Below are positions 1-9,100 of a DNA stretch of 64,000 nucleotides, piece by piece. The stretch lies in NCBI RefSeq assembly GCF_005280195.1, contig NZ_SZPR01000026.1:1-64000 (forward strand). Direction: 5' to 3'. How positions within the stretch are numbered: the first letter of the stretch is position 1; each line of letters starts with the position of its first letter. The notes below the pieces were generated by a model, which saw nothing but the letters and a program-made list of their open reading frames with translations, was not told the DNA's origin and did no database searches. A program made the position numbers and the translations under genes. Origin of the DNA: Streptomyces galbus. GTDB taxonomy: Bacteria > Actinomycetota > Actinomycetes > Streptomycetales > Streptomycetaceae.

Positions 1-1
1 C

Positions 2-499
2 CCACCCGGAACCGACCTCGACACCCGGCAGGTGCGGTCGTGGCTGCGGGACCGGCTGCCGCACTACATGGTCCCGGCCGCGTTCACGGTGCTGGAGCGG
101 CTGCCGTTCACGCCGAACGGCAAGCTCGACGTGCGGGCGCTGCCGGCGCCGCGCTTCGCGGTCGGCGAGCCGGGCCGGGCGCCGCGCACCGACCGTGAGC
201 GGCTGTTGTGCGAGCTGTTCGCGGAGGTGCTGAACACCGGCCGTCCGGTCACCCTCGACGACGACTTCTTCGACCTCGGCGGACACTCCCTGCTCGCCGC
301 CCGCCTCACCCACCGCGCCAACCACACCCTTGACACCCGCCTCACCGTCCGCGACGTCTTCCAGGCACCGACGGTCGCCGACCTCACCACCCGCATCGAC
401 GCGCTGCGGGACGGCCCCGACGGCGGGCCGGCCGTCCGGCGCGCCCGGCCGGCGCTGCGCCGGCGGACGTCGGCGGGCGCGCTGCTCCCGCAGTCCTGA
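2..499 (+). CDS. NRPS, C-terminal fragment (end of A domain plus T domain)
   Basis: This is the 3' end of an NRPS gene that starts left of the window; the frame is open from base 2. The visible 165 residues hold the end of an adenylation domain, including the A10 motif NGKLD with its catalytic Lys at about residue 40. A linker and a thiolation domain follow, with the phosphopantetheine Ser in DLGGHSLL at about residue 97. There is no thioesterase, and the protein stops after a short Arg-rich tail, so its product must pass to another synthetase, to a partner in trans, or to the type II thioesterase next door. Substrate specificity cannot be read because the pocket residues are outside the window. 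The next gene begins 78 bases on, after a C/T-rich spacer. Confidence 0.93.
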   Translation, partial: PPGTDLDTRQVRSWLRDRLPHYMVPAAFTVLERLPFTPNGKLDVRALPAPRFAVGEPGRAPRTDRERLLCELFAEVLNTGRPVTLDDDFFDLGGHSLLAARLTHRANHTLDTRLTVRDVFQAPTVADLTTRIDALRDGPDGGPAVRRARPALRRRTSAGALLPQS

Positions 500-530
500 G
501 CCCGCCCGGGCCTCTTCGCCCTCCCCCTGT

Positions 531-550
531 TCCACCGTGTTCCACCGTGT
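531..550 (+). repeat. 10-bp direct tandem repeat in spacer
   Basis: The sequence tccaccgtgt occurs twice head to tail in the C/T-rich spacer before the thioesterase gene. It may be simple slippage; no function is visible. Confidence 0.6.
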
Positions 551-577
551 CCATCCCTTGTGTGAACGGAGTCCGAG

Positions 578-1378
578 ATGAGTCATGCCCTGCCCGCGCC
601 GTGCCCGGACGAGGACGTCGTCTGGCGCCTGCCCGAGACGGGCTCCGGGCACCGGCTGTCCCTGCTGGTCCTGCCCCACGCGGGCGGCAACGCCCACGCC
701 TACGCCCCCTGGCGGGACGCCCTGCCGGACGAGGTGCGGCTGCTGATCGGCCAGTACCCGGGGCGCGGCGCGCGGTTCGCCGAGCCGCTGCCCACCACGA
801 TGGCGGACCTCGCGGGGCCCGTGGTGCACGCCCTGCCGGAGGACGCCGACGACCTGGTGGTCCTCGGGCACAGCATGGGGTCGCTGGTGGCGTTCGAGGT
901 GGCCCGGGCGCTGACGGCGGCCGGCCGGCCGCCGCGTGCCCTCGTCGTGTCCGCCTGCCGGGCGCCGTTCCTGCCCAACCCGGCCAAGGTGTACCCGGAC
1001 CGGCTCACCGACGACGAACTGGTCGCCGCCATCAAGGAGCGTGGCGGCACCGAGGACGGCGTCCTCGACGAGCCCGAGCTGCGCGAGATCGTCCTGCCGT
1101 CCCTGCGGGCGGACTTCGCCCTGGACGACGACTACCGCCACGAGGGGCCCGCCCGGTTGCTGTCCTGCCCGGTGACGGTGATCGGCGGCCGGGAGGACCC
1201 GATCGTGCCGGTGTCCGCCCTCGGCCGCTGGTCGGAGGTGACCGACGGACCGTGCTCGACGGCGACGCTGCCGGGCGGCCACTTCTACTTCCAGCAGCAG
1301 GGCGAGCGCTTCTTCGCCCTGCTCGAGGACGTCCTCGACCGGGCGTCCGCCAGCACCGGCCGGGGGGCGCTGGTCTGA
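578..1378 (+). CDS. Type II thioesterase (alpha/beta hydrolase)
   Basis: A 266-residue protein of the size and fold of the discrete thioesterases that accompany NRPS and PKS lines. In that family they hydrolyse wrong or stalled acyl groups from carrier-protein arms. The nucleophile elbow GHSMG puts the catalytic Ser at about residue 99, the Asp is probably in GREDPIVP, and the His is in GGHFYF near residue 234. An N-terminal LLVLPHAGG stretch (oxyanion region) is also typical. The ATG at 578 is preceded by a purine-rich stretch in gaacggagtccgag. It lies in the same direction as the NRPS genes and is almost certainly co-transcribed. A housekeeping esterase is unlikely given the context. Confidence 0.93.
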   Translation: MSHALPAPCPDEDVVWRLPETGSGHRLSLLVLPHAGGNAHAYAPWRDALPDEVRLLIGQYPGRGARFAEPLPTTMADLAGPVVHALPEDADDLVVLGHSMGSLVAFEVARALTAAGRPPRALVVSACRAPFLPNPAKVYPDRLTDDELVAAIKERGGTEDGVLDEPELREIVLPSLRADFALDDDYRHEGPARLLSCPVTVIGGREDPIVPVSALGRWSEVTDGPCSTATLPGGHFYFQQQGERFFALLEDVLDRASASTGRGALV

Positions 1379-1449
1379 CCCTCCGCCGTCCTTCGCCCGC
1401 CCCGCAACCACACCCCCGCGTCACCGCTCCCGACACCTGAGGAGATGTC

Positions 1450-2502
1450 ATGCCCACCGACCCCCACGGCTCCGTCGTGGACCTCGACCTGGTCCGCACC
1501 CCCGGCGCGCCCGTCGTCCTGCGTGCGCCCGAGCTGTCCGGCCTGGACAGTGCCCTCGACTGGCTGCGCGCCCACCGGACGGCCGTCAGGGAGGAACTGC
1601 TGCGCTCCGGCGCCCTGTTGGTGCGGGGCCTGCCGGTGCGGTCGGCCGCCGACTTCGCCGCCGCCCGCGACGTACTGATCGAGCAGCGGGCCGGTTACAA
1701 GGAGAAGGCCACTCCCCGTACCGACTTCGGCGAGGGAGTCTTCTCCTCCACCGACCTGCCGGCCGTGCAGCCGATCCGGCTGCACAACGAGAACAGCTAC
1801 ACGCTCGACTTCCCCGGCACCCTGCTGTTCTGCTGCCTCACGGCGCCCGAGGAGGGCGGCGCCACGACCGTGGGCGACATGCGGGAGGCGCTGCGGCAGC
1901 TTCCGACGGAGCTCAGGGAGCGCTTCGAGGCGGCCGGCTGGCTGCTGGTGCGCAACTTCTCCGAGCTGGCCGGACTGCCCTGGTACAAGAGTTTCGCGAC
2001 CGACGACGAGGCCGAGGTCGAGGAGTACTGCCGGCAGAACACGATCGGGCACGAGTGGCTGGAGGACGGGGCGCTGCGCACCCGTCAGGTCCGCTCGGCG
2101 GTCGTCACGCACCCGGTGACGGGTGAGCGGGTCTGGTTCAACCACTTCGCCTTCTGGAACCAGTGGACGCTCGACGAGGACATCCGCGAGGTGCTCACGG
2201 AGACGTACGGTCCGGACGGCCTGCCGTTCGCCACCTACCTGGGGGACGGCTCGCCGCTCACCCGTGAGGAGGTCGACGCGGTGAACGCGGTGTACGACCG
2301 TGTCACGGTCCGCGAGACCTGGCAGCCGGGCGACCTCATGCTGGTGGACAACATCCTGTGCGCGCACGGACGGGAGGCCTTCCGGGGCGACCGCAAGATC
2401 CTCGTCGCCATGGGCGACCCGGTGTCGCTGGACGCGTGCCGCCCCACGGTGGCCCCGGCGACGGGCACGCCGGCCGGTTCCCGCGCCACGAGCGGGCGGT
2501 GA
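1450..2502 (+). CDS. TauD/TfdA-family Fe(II)/2-oxoglutarate dioxygenase
   Basis: A 350-residue non-haem iron oxygenase of the TauD/clavaminate-synthase-like family. In NRPS clusters such enzymes (for example SyrP-like proteins) usually hydroxylate the beta carbon of an amino acid, often while it is bound to a T domain. The metal facial triad appears as His-x-Glu in LHNENS (about residues 112-114) and a distal His in NILCAHGRE (about residue 306), followed by an Arg in GDRKIL that would hold 2-oxoglutarate. The start at ATG 1450 is supported by tgaggaga at 1438-1445; ATG 1445 is in another frame. The stop lies in a possible GTGA overlap with the next gene, a free A-T didomain predicted to load glutamine. 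A carrier-bound Gln is therefore an attractive substrate, but this is inference. Confidence 0.88.
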   Translation: MPTDPHGSVVDLDLVRTPGAPVVLRAPELSGLDSALDWLRAHRTAVREELLRSGALLVRGLPVRSAADFAAARDVLIEQRAGYKEKATPRTDFGEGVFSSTDLPAVQPIRLHNENSYTLDFPGTLLFCCLTAPEEGGATTVGDMREALRQLPTELRERFEAAGWLLVRNFSELAGLPWYKSFATDDEAEVEEYCRQNTIGHEWLEDGALRTRQVRSAVVTHPVTGERVWFNHFAFWNQWTLDEDIREVLTETYGPDGLPFATYLGDGSPLTREEVDAVNAVYDRVTVRETWQPGDLMLVDNILCAHGREAFRGDRKILVAMGDPVSLDACRPTVAPATGTPAGSRATSGR

Positions 2503-2507
2503 CGGCG

Positions 2508-4337
2508 ATGACGGTCATGACCGCCGTGCGGCCCGGGCAGGCCCTCGCCGACGACGACCTGATCGCGCGCCTGGCGCGCGTCCCCGCGGACCGGATCGCC
2601 GTCGTCGCGGCCGACCGCACCCTCACCTTCGGCGCGCTGCGCGCGGAGGCCGGCCGGATCGCCCGCCGCCTGGCGGCGCGGGGCGTCGGCCGGGAGAGCG
2701 TGGTGGCGCTGGGTCTGCCGCGCGGCGCGGACCTGGTGAGCGCGCTGATCGGCACGCTCACCGCGGGCGCGGCCTATCTGCCGGTCGACCCGCGGCTCCC
2801 CGCCGAGCGCCGCCGCCAGCTCCTGGCGGACGCGGCGGCCGACCTGGTGGTCGGCGGATCCGGCGAGGGGACGGCCGCACACGTGCCGTTCGCCGAACTG
2901 GCCGCGGCCGACGGTCTCGAGGAGAGCCCCGCGGGTCCGGTGCCGGTGCCGGGTGACGCGCTCGCGTACGTCATCTTCACCTCCGGCTCCACCGGCCGTC
3001 CCAAGGGCGTGGAGATCACCCGGGCCGCGGCGGCGGCCCTCCTCACGGAGCTGGAGTCGCCGGCCACGGGCATCGTGCGGCCCGGCCAGGGGCGGGTGGG
3101 CTGGAACGCCTCGCCGTCCTTCGACGCCTCGGTGCAGCAGTGGGTGCGGCTGTGCCGCGGCGACACCCTCGTGATGATCGACGAGGAGACCCGTGCCGAC
3201 CCCGACCTGCTCGTCCGCTGCGTCGGGGAGCAGCGTCTGACGGACCTGGACATCACCCCCTCGCACGCCGACCCGGTGATCGACCGGCTGGCGGCCTCGA
3301 CCGCACCGGCCCCGGGAGCCGAGGGCGGTCCGCTGACCCTGCTGATCGGCGGCGAGGCGATCGGCCCCGCCCTGTGGCGGCGCATCGCGGAGCACGCCGA
3401 CGCGGGCCGGCTGCGGGCCGTCAACCTGTACGGGCCGACGGAGTGCACGGTCGACGCCACGGCCGGCTGGATCGGTGCGGACGCGGCCCCGCACATCGGC
3501 CGCGCGCTGCCCGGACTGCGGGTCCGGCTGCTGGACGAGCGGCTGCGGCCGGTCCCCGACGGCACCCCCGGTGAGCTGTACCTGGCGGGCCCGCGGGTGG
3601 GCCGCGGTTACCGCAACCGTCCGGGGCTGACCGCCGAGCGCTTCGTCGCGGACCCGGCGGGCGGGGCGGGTGAGCGGATGTACCGCACGGGCGACCGGTG
3701 CGTGCGCCGGCCCGACGGGCGGCTGGAGTACCTGGGCCGCGGTGACGGCCAGGTCAAGCTGCGCGGTCACCGGATCGAGCTCGACGAGATCCGCGCCCAG
3801 CTCGCCGCGCACCCGTCGGTGGCGGAGGCCGTGGTGGTCCTCGTGGACGACCTGCACGGCGCCCCGGGTCTGGTGGCGTACTACCGGACCGGTGCGCCGT
3901 CGGCCGCCGACGCGCTCCGCGCCCACCTGGCCGGGCGTCTGCCCGCGTACATGGTGCCGTCCGCGCTGGTCGCCGTGGACCGCTTCCCGACCACCGCCAA
4001 CGGCAAGCTGGACCGGGCCGCCCTGCCGCTGCCCGAGCCGCCCGAGGAGTCCCGCGCGTCGGCCGCCGACCTGCCGGCCGGGCGGGCCGAGGAGCTGATC
4101 GCCCGGGTGTGGTCGTCGGTGCTCGGCGTGCGGACGCTCACCGCCGACAGCAACTTCTTCAAGCTGGGCGGTCACTCGCTGCTCGCCATCAAGCTGGTGT
4201 CCCGCGTGAAGGCCGAACTCGGGGTGAGCCTGCCCGTGAAGACGGTGTACGCCCACCCCCGGCTGCGGGACCTGGCCGCGCAGATCGAGGGCGCCCTGGC
4301 CGCGGGTCCGGCCGGCGGGACGGAGGTGCGCACATGA
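2508..4337 (+). CDS. Stand-alone NRPS A-T didomain, predicted glutamine-activating
   Basis: A 609-residue free-standing adenylation-thiolation protein. Core motifs are intact: TSGSTGRPKG (about residue 159), YGPTE (308), YRTGD (392), NGKLDR (498). The carrier Ser is in KLGGHSLL (about 557). Aligning by hand to GrsA, the ten pocket residues read D-A-Q-D-L-G-L-V-D-K, nine of ten matching the classic Gln code DAQDLGVVDK. There is no condensation domain, so it either starts a chain or supplies Gln in trans to the A-less modules encoded next. The start is uncertain: ATG 2508, ATG 2517, or GTG 2499, which overlaps the dioxygenase stop as GTGA; none has a strong ribosome site. The stop overlaps the next ATG as ATGA, so translation is coupled to the NRPS downstream. 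Confidence 0.93.
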   Translation: MTVMTAVRPGQALADDDLIARLARVPADRIAVVAADRTLTFGALRAEAGRIARRLAARGVGRESVVALGLPRGADLVSALIGTLTAGAAYLPVDPRLPAERRRQLLADAAADLVVGGSGEGTAAHVPFAELAAADGLEESPAGPVPVPGDALAYVIFTSGSTGRPKGVEITRAAAAALLTELESPATGIVRPGQGRVGWNASPSFDASVQQWVRLCRGDTLVMIDEETRADPDLLVRCVGEQRLTDLDITPSHADPVIDRLAASTAPAPGAEGGPLTLLIGGEAIGPALWRRIAEHADAGRLRAVNLYGPTECTVDATAGWIGADAAPHIGRALPGLRVRLLDERLRPVPDGTPGELYLAGPRVGRGYRNRPGLTAERFVADPAGGAGERMYRTGDRCVRRPDGRLEYLGRGDGQVKLRGHRIELDEIRAQLAAHPSVAEAVVVLVDDLHGAPGLVAYYRTGAPSAADALRAHLAGRLPAYMVPSALVAVDRFPTTANGKLDRAALPLPEPPEESRASAADLPAGRAEELIARVWSSVLGVRTLTADSNFFKLGGHSLLAIKLVSRVKAELGVSLPVKTVYAHPRLRDLAAQIEGALAAGPAGGTEVRT

Positions 4338-7300
4338 TCCCGCTGTCGTACGCGCAGCGGCGGCTGTGGTTCCTCAACCGGCTCCAGGGGCCGTCGGCGG
4401 CGTACAACGCGCCGGTGGTGCTCCGCCTCGACGGCGTGCCCGACCCGGTGGTCCTGGAGGCGGCCGTGCGGGACGTGGTGGCGCGCCACGAGAGCCTGCG
4501 CACCACCCTGCCGGCCGGCCCGGACGGCGAGCCGTACCAGCGGATCGCGCCGCCCGACGCGCCCGTGGACCTCGCCGTGGTGGAGTGCGACGGCGACGGC
4601 GGTGTGGACACGGCGGTGCGCGCCTTCGTGCACGAGCCGTTCGACGTCACCCGTGACCTGCCGCTGCGGGTCAGGCTGTTCACCGCCCCGGGCGCCCACG
4701 GGTCGGCCCTGGTGCTGCTGTTGCACCACGTCGCCACCGACGGCTGGTCCGTGCGCCCCCTCCTGCGCGACCTGGCCGACGCCTGCACGGCCCGTGTGGC
4801 AGGACACGCCCCCGCGTGGGAGCCGCTGCCGGTCCAGTACGCCGACTACTCCCTGTGGCAGCACGACATGCTCGGCGACCCGCAGGACCCGGCGAGCGTG
4901 GCCGCCGAGCAACTCGTGCACTGGAGAGCGGAGTTGGAGGGTGCGCCCGCGGTGCTGGACCTGCCCTGCGACCGGCCGCGGCCCGCCGAGCCCAGCGGGC
5001 GCGGCGCGACGGTCACCGCGCGGCTGGACCGGGACACGCACCGGCGGCTGGCCGCCGTGGCCCGGGGCCGGGGCGCGAGCCTGTTCATGGCGGTGCAGAC
5101 GGCGCTGGCGGTCGCGCTCGGCGCGGCGGCCGGCACCGAGGACGTGGCCCTCGGCACGGCGGTCGCGGGCCGGCCGGAGGAGGACCTGGCCGACCTGGTC
5201 GGCTTCTTCGTCAACACCCTGGTGCTGCGGACCGACCTGTCCGGCGCCCCCCGCTTCGCCGACCTCCTCACCCGGGTCCGCGACACCGACCTCGCCGCGT
5301 ACGCCCACGACGACCTGCCCTTCGACCTCCTCGTCGAACACCTCAACCCCGAACGCTCCCTCGCCCACCACCCCTTCTTCCAGGTCATGCTCACCCTCCA
5401 GACGGCCCCCGAGGAGGAGAAGGGGCCGTCGCTGGGCGGTCTGACGCCGCGCGTCGAACCGGTGGAGCTGCGGACCACCAAGTTCGACCTGACGTTCTTC
5501 TGCGCGGAGATGCCGTCCGCCGACGGCCGGCAGGGCGGCCTCGACGTCTGGCTGCAGTACGCGACGGACCTGTTCGAGGAGTCCACGGCCCGGCTGCTGC
5601 TCGACCTGTTCGTGCGCACCCTCACGGCCCTGGCCGACGACCCCTCGGCCCCGGCGGCCGCACCCCTGGGGCCGGAGGAACAGCGCGCCCTGCGGGGGCT
5701 GCCCGCCCGTACGGGGAGGCCCCCCGCCGGTGCGTCGGCACCGGAGACGGACGGCGCGGCCGGGGTGGGCGACCCCGCGGACCCCCGGGTGGAGATCCTG
5801 TGCGGGCTCTTCGCGGACCTGCTGGGCCGCGACCGGGTGGGGCCGCACGACAACTTCTTCCGCACCGGCGGCCATTCGCTGCTGGGCATCCGCCTCACCC
5901 ACCGCATCCGCACCGTGCTGGGCGCCTCCCTGACCATCCGCGACCTGTTCCTGGCGCCCACCCCGCACGCCCTCAGCCGACGGCTGTCCGGGCCCGACGG
6001 TGCCACGGTCCCGCCGCTGACGCCGTACCGGCCGCGCCCGGCGGTGCTGCCGCTGTCGCACGCCCAGCGCCGCCTGTGGCTCGTCGACCAGCTCCAGGGC
6101 TCCGGACCCGCCTACAACGTGCCGGTGGTGCTCTCCCTGCGCCGGCCGCTGGACCCCGGCGCGCTGCACGCCGCCCTGGGCGACGTGGTGGCCCGCCACG
6201 AGATCCTGCGGACCACGTACGCGGCGTCCGGCGGGCGCCCGCAGCAGACCGTCCACGTGGACCCGGTCGTCGTCCGGCACCGCCATGTGCGCACCACTGC
6301 CGAAAAGTTGACGGAACGGATCCGCCTCGACACCCGGCACGCCTTCGACCTGGCCGCCGAACCGCCGCTGCTCTCCCGCCTCTACACGGACGAGCACGGC
6401 TCCCAGACGCTGGTGCTGGTGCTGCACCACATCGCCGCCGACGGCTGGTCCCTGGACCGGCTCCTCGACGACCTCGACACCGCCTACCGGGCCCGGGCCG
6501 CGGGCCACGCCCCGGGCTGGGCACCGCTGCCGGTGCAGTACGCCGACTACGCCCTCTGGCAGCACGAGATCCTCGGCGACGGCGCCGACCCCGAGAGCCT
6601 GCTGTCCCGGGAGACCGCCCACTGGAAGCGCGAACTCGACGGCGCGCCGCACCTGATCGACCTGCCCACCGACCGGCCCCGGCCGGCCCGGCCGACGCAG
6701 CGCGGAGCCCTCGCCCGGGTGGCCCTCGGGGCGTCGGCGCACGAGGCCCTGGTCCGCGTCAGCACGCAGAACGACGCCACGCTGTTCATGACGGTGCACG
6801 CCCTGCTGGCCGTCACCCTCACCCGCCTCGGCGCCGGGCACGACCTGCCCATCGGCACCGTGACGGCGGGGCGGAGCGACCCCCGACTGGACCGGCTGGT
6901 GGGCTTCTTCGTCAACACCCTGGTCCTGCGCACCCGCACGGACGGAGACCCGACCTTCCGCGAACTCCTCGCCCGGGTCCGCACCACCGACCTCACGGCC
7001 TACGCCCACGACACCCTGCCCTTCGACCTGCTCGTCGAGCACCTCAACCCGCACCGCACCACCAGCCACCACCCCCTCACCCAGGTCGTCCTCCAGCTCC
7101 ACCCCGCCCCGGCCGGCGCCACCGCCGGCCCGAGGCCCCTGGACGGCACGCCCGTGCCCGTGGACACCGGCCGGGCCAAGTTCGACCTGACGCTGGCCCT
7201 GCACGACCGGCGCGACGCCGACGGCCGGCCCGCGGGGCTGGACGGCGTCCTGGAGTACGCCACCGACCTCTTCGACCCCGGCACCGCCCGTCTGATCGTC

Positions 7301-8887
7301 GAGCGGTTCGTGAGCATCGCCGAGGAGGTGGCGGCCGATCCCGACCGGCGCGTCGCGGACCTGGGGCTCATCGGCCCCGTCACGGACGGGGACGACGGAA
7401 GCACCGAGGGCGGGAGGCCGCACGGGCGGCCCGTGCCGTCGCTGACCGACCTGTTCGACGCCCGTGCGGCCGCCGCGCCGGACAGTCCCGCCTTCCCCGT
7501 CGGCCACGACGGCGCACGGGTGAGCCGCGTCGAACTGGCCTCGCGTTCCCAGCGATCGGCCGCACGACTGCGGCGGCGCGGGGTGCGGCCCGGGTCGCTG
7601 GTGGGCCTGCGCATGGCTCCCGGGGAGCCGCTGGCCGTGGCCGTGCTCGCGGTGCTGCGCTGCGGGGCCGGGTACGTCCTGGGTGACGCGGCCGTGGCGC
7701 GGGACGCCGGGGCCCACCTGGTGCTGACCGAGGCGGACGTGGTGGCGGAGGCCGAGGCGCCGGCACCGGAGGAGTCCGCCCCGTACGCCGGTCGGGCGTA
7801 CGGGGACGACGTCGCCTGCGTCCACCACGTCACCGGGCCCGACGGCGCCCCGGCACCGGTGCTCGTCACGCACCGGGCGCTGGCCGCCGCCGTGGCCCGG
7901 GGCGGCACCGGGGCGGCCGATGCGCCCGTCACCTCGGCCGACTTCTCCCTGGCCCTGTGGTCCGGGCTGCTCGGCGGCCCCGCCGGTGCGGCGCACGGCG
8001 ACGGGCGGGCGGACAGCGGGGCGCACCGTACGGCGGGGGGCGACGGCCCGGTGCGGTTGCTCGACGACCGCCTGCGGCCCGTGCCCGACGGGGTGCCGGG
8101 AGAGGTGTACGTACCGGCGTCCGGGAGCGTGTACGGCGTCGCGGGCCGGGCCGGCGCGACCGCCGTCACCGTCGTGGCCGACCCGCTGGGCGCGCCCGGT
8201 GCGACGCTGCTGCGGACCGGGCGGTGGGCGCGGCGCACCGCCGACGGGACGCTGCGGTTCCTCGGCCGCCCCGGTGAGCGGGTCCGGGTCGCCGGGCTGC
8301 CCGTGGACACCGAGGCGGTGCGGGACGCCCTGCTGGGCCTGCCGGACGTCACGGACGCCGTGGTGACCGCCCGCCAGGGCGGGCCCGGCGTCACGGCCTA
8401 CGTCGTCGGCGCCCGGGCCGCGCGGCCGGGAACGGGTGTGGACGAAGCCGCCGTACGGGCGGCTCTCGCGCGGGAGGTGCCGGAGTACGCGCTGCCGTCC
8501 GCGGTCGTCACGATGCCCGCGCTGCCGCGCACACCGGACGGCCGGGTCGACCTGGCGGCGCTGCCCGCCCCCGGAGCCTCCGCACGGTCCTCGGACGGCG
8601 CGGGGGACGATCCGCGCACCGAGGTGCTGCGCGGCCTGTTCTCCGAGGTGCTGGGCGGCCGGCCGGTGGCGGCCGGGGACAACTTCTTCCGCGTCGGCGG
8701 CCAGTCCCTGCTCGCGGTGCGGCTGGTCAACCGGGTCACCTCCGTGCTCGGGGTGCGGCTGAGCCTGCGCGACGTGTTCCAGGCCCCGACCCCGGCCCGG
8801 CTGGCGGAGCACCTCCGTACGGCCGGCACCACCGAGGCCGCCCCGCCGCCGCTGCGGCGACGTGCCCGCGCCGGCGCCGGCCGCTAG
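4334..8887 (+). CDS. NRPS with domain order C-T-C-A*-T (A* degenerate)
   Basis: A 1517-residue synthetase starting at ATG 4334, with ggagg at 4322-4326. Domains in order: C (1-430, HHVATDGW at about 131); T (475-550, Ser near 514); C (570-1010, HHIAADGW near 697); a remnant A domain (1035-1410); T (to about 1495, GGQSLL, Ser near 1457). No A domain sits between the first C and T, and the reading frame through the linker is clean. The A remnant is about 375 residues instead of about 500. Its A3 loop has no Gly-Ser-Thr-Gly or Lys, the stretch from A4 through YGPTE is missing, A7 reads LRTGR instead of YRTGD, and A10 reads DGRVDL without the catalytic Lys. It should be unable to adenylate anything. 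Both T domains keep the Ser, so both must be loaded by other A domains. Confidence 0.92.
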   Translation: MIPLSYAQRRLWFLNRLQGPSAAYNAPVVLRLDGVPDPVVLEAAVRDVVARHESLRTTLPAGPDGEPYQRIAPPDAPVDLAVVECDGDGGVDTAVRAFVHEPFDVTRDLPLRVRLFTAPGAHGSALVLLLHHVATDGWSVRPLLRDLADACTARVAGHAPAWEPLPVQYADYSLWQHDMLGDPQDPASVAAEQLVHWRAELEGAPAVLDLPCDRPRPAEPSGRGATVTARLDRDTHRRLAAVARGRGASLFMAVQTALAVALGAAAGTEDVALGTAVAGRPEEDLADLVGFFVNTLVLRTDLSGAPRFADLLTRVRDTDLAAYAHDDLPFDLLVEHLNPERSLAHHPFFQVMLTLQTAPEEEKGPSLGGLTPRVEPVELRTTKFDLTFFCAEMPSADGRQGGLDVWLQYATDLFEESTARLLLDLFVRTLTALADDPSAPAAAPLGPEEQRALRGLPARTGRPPAGASAPETDGAAGVGDPADPRVEILCGLFADLLGRDRVGPHDNFFRTGGHSLLGIRLTHRIRTVLGASLTIRDLFLAPTPHALSRRLSGPDGATVPPLTPYRPRPAVLPLSHAQRRLWLVDQLQGSGPAYNVPVVLSLRRPLDPGALHAALGDVVARHEILRTTYAASGGRPQQTVHVDPVVVRHRHVRTTAEKLTERIRLDTRHAFDLAAEPPLLSRLYTDEHGSQTLVLVLHHIAADGWSLDRLLDDLDTAYRARAAGHAPGWAPLPVQYADYALWQHEILGDGADPESLLSRETAHWKRELDGAPHLIDLPTDRPRPARPTQRGALARVALGASAHEALVRVSTQNDATLFMTVHALLAVTLTRLGAGHDLPIGTVTAGRSDPRLDRLVGFFVNTLVLRTRTDGDPTFRELLARVRTTDLTAYAHDTLPFDLLVEHLNPHRTTSHHPLTQVVLQLHPAPAGATAGPRPLDGTPVPVDTGRAKFDLTLALHDRRDADGRPAGLDGVLEYATDLFDPGTARLIVERFVSIAEEVAADPDRRVADLGLIGPVTDGDDGSTEGGRPHGRPVPSLTDLFDARAAAAPDSPAFPVGHDGARVSRVELASRSQRSAARLRRRGVRPGSLVGLRMAPGEPLAVAVLAVLRCGAGYVLGDAAVARDAGAHLVLTEADVVAEAEAPAPEESAPYAGRAYGDDVACVHHVTGPDGAPAPVLVTHRALAAAVARGGTGAADAPVTSADFSLALWSGLLGGPAGAAHGDGRADSGAHRTAGGDGPVRLLDDRLRPVPDGVPGEVYVPASGSVYGVAGRAGATAVTVVADPLGAPGATLLRTGRWARRTADGTLRFLGRPGERVRVAGLPVDTEAVRDALLGLPDVTDAVVTARQGGPGVTAYVVGARAARPGTGVDEAAVRAALAREVPEYALPSAVVTMPALPRTPDGRVDLAALPAPGASARSSDGAGDDPRTEVLRGLFSEVLGGRPVAAGDNFFRVGGQSLLAVRLVNRVTSVLGVRLSLRDVFQAPTPARLAEHLRTAGTTEAAPPPLRRRARAGAGR
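4454..4570 (+). repeat. 117-bp exact repeat, copy 1 (C domain)
   Basis: Identical base for base to 10892-11008. It lies in the first condensation domain of the C-T-C-A*-T synthetase and marks the larger duplicated C-T-C block. Confidence 0.95.
5300..5373 (+). repeat. 74-bp exact repeat, copy 1 (C domain)
   Basis: Identical to 11771-11844, at the same offset within the duplicated C domain. The high identity at silent positions indicates recent duplication or gene conversion. Confidence 0.93.
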
Positions 8888-8919
8888 CCCTCGGGCCGCC
8901 TCGCGCGGCACGCCCCCCG

Positions 8920-8953
8920 GGGGAGGCGGACCCACTGCCGGGTCCGCCTCCCC
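8920..8953 (+). terminator. Hairpin terminator or attenuator between NRPS genes
   Basis: A perfect 14-bp stem (8920-8933 with 8940-8953, arm ggggaggcggaccc) with a 6-base loop lies 32 bases after the C-T-C-A*-T stop. No T-run follows. It probably ends or weakens the upstream transcript and may mean that the next NRPS has its own promoter in 8954-9085, although no clear -35/-10 pair is visible there. Confidence 0.6.
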
Positions 8954-9100
8954 GCGCGTGCGCGCACCGGGAGGCGGCACCGGGTGGAGCCGACTGCCGC
9001 CCCTGTACCTGCCGCTGCTCCTGCCGTTCCGGGTCCGTGGCCGTACCTAGCCTCGTCACAGCGGCAGCCGTCGCCCGTCGAACCGTCAGGAGGAAGCGCG

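Noticed and set aside
5640..5800. A frameshift or assembly error that deleted an A domain between C and T
   Set aside because: The linker reads through cleanly with normal third-position bias, and the same C-T junction without A occurs independently in the second synthetase at about 12110-12260.
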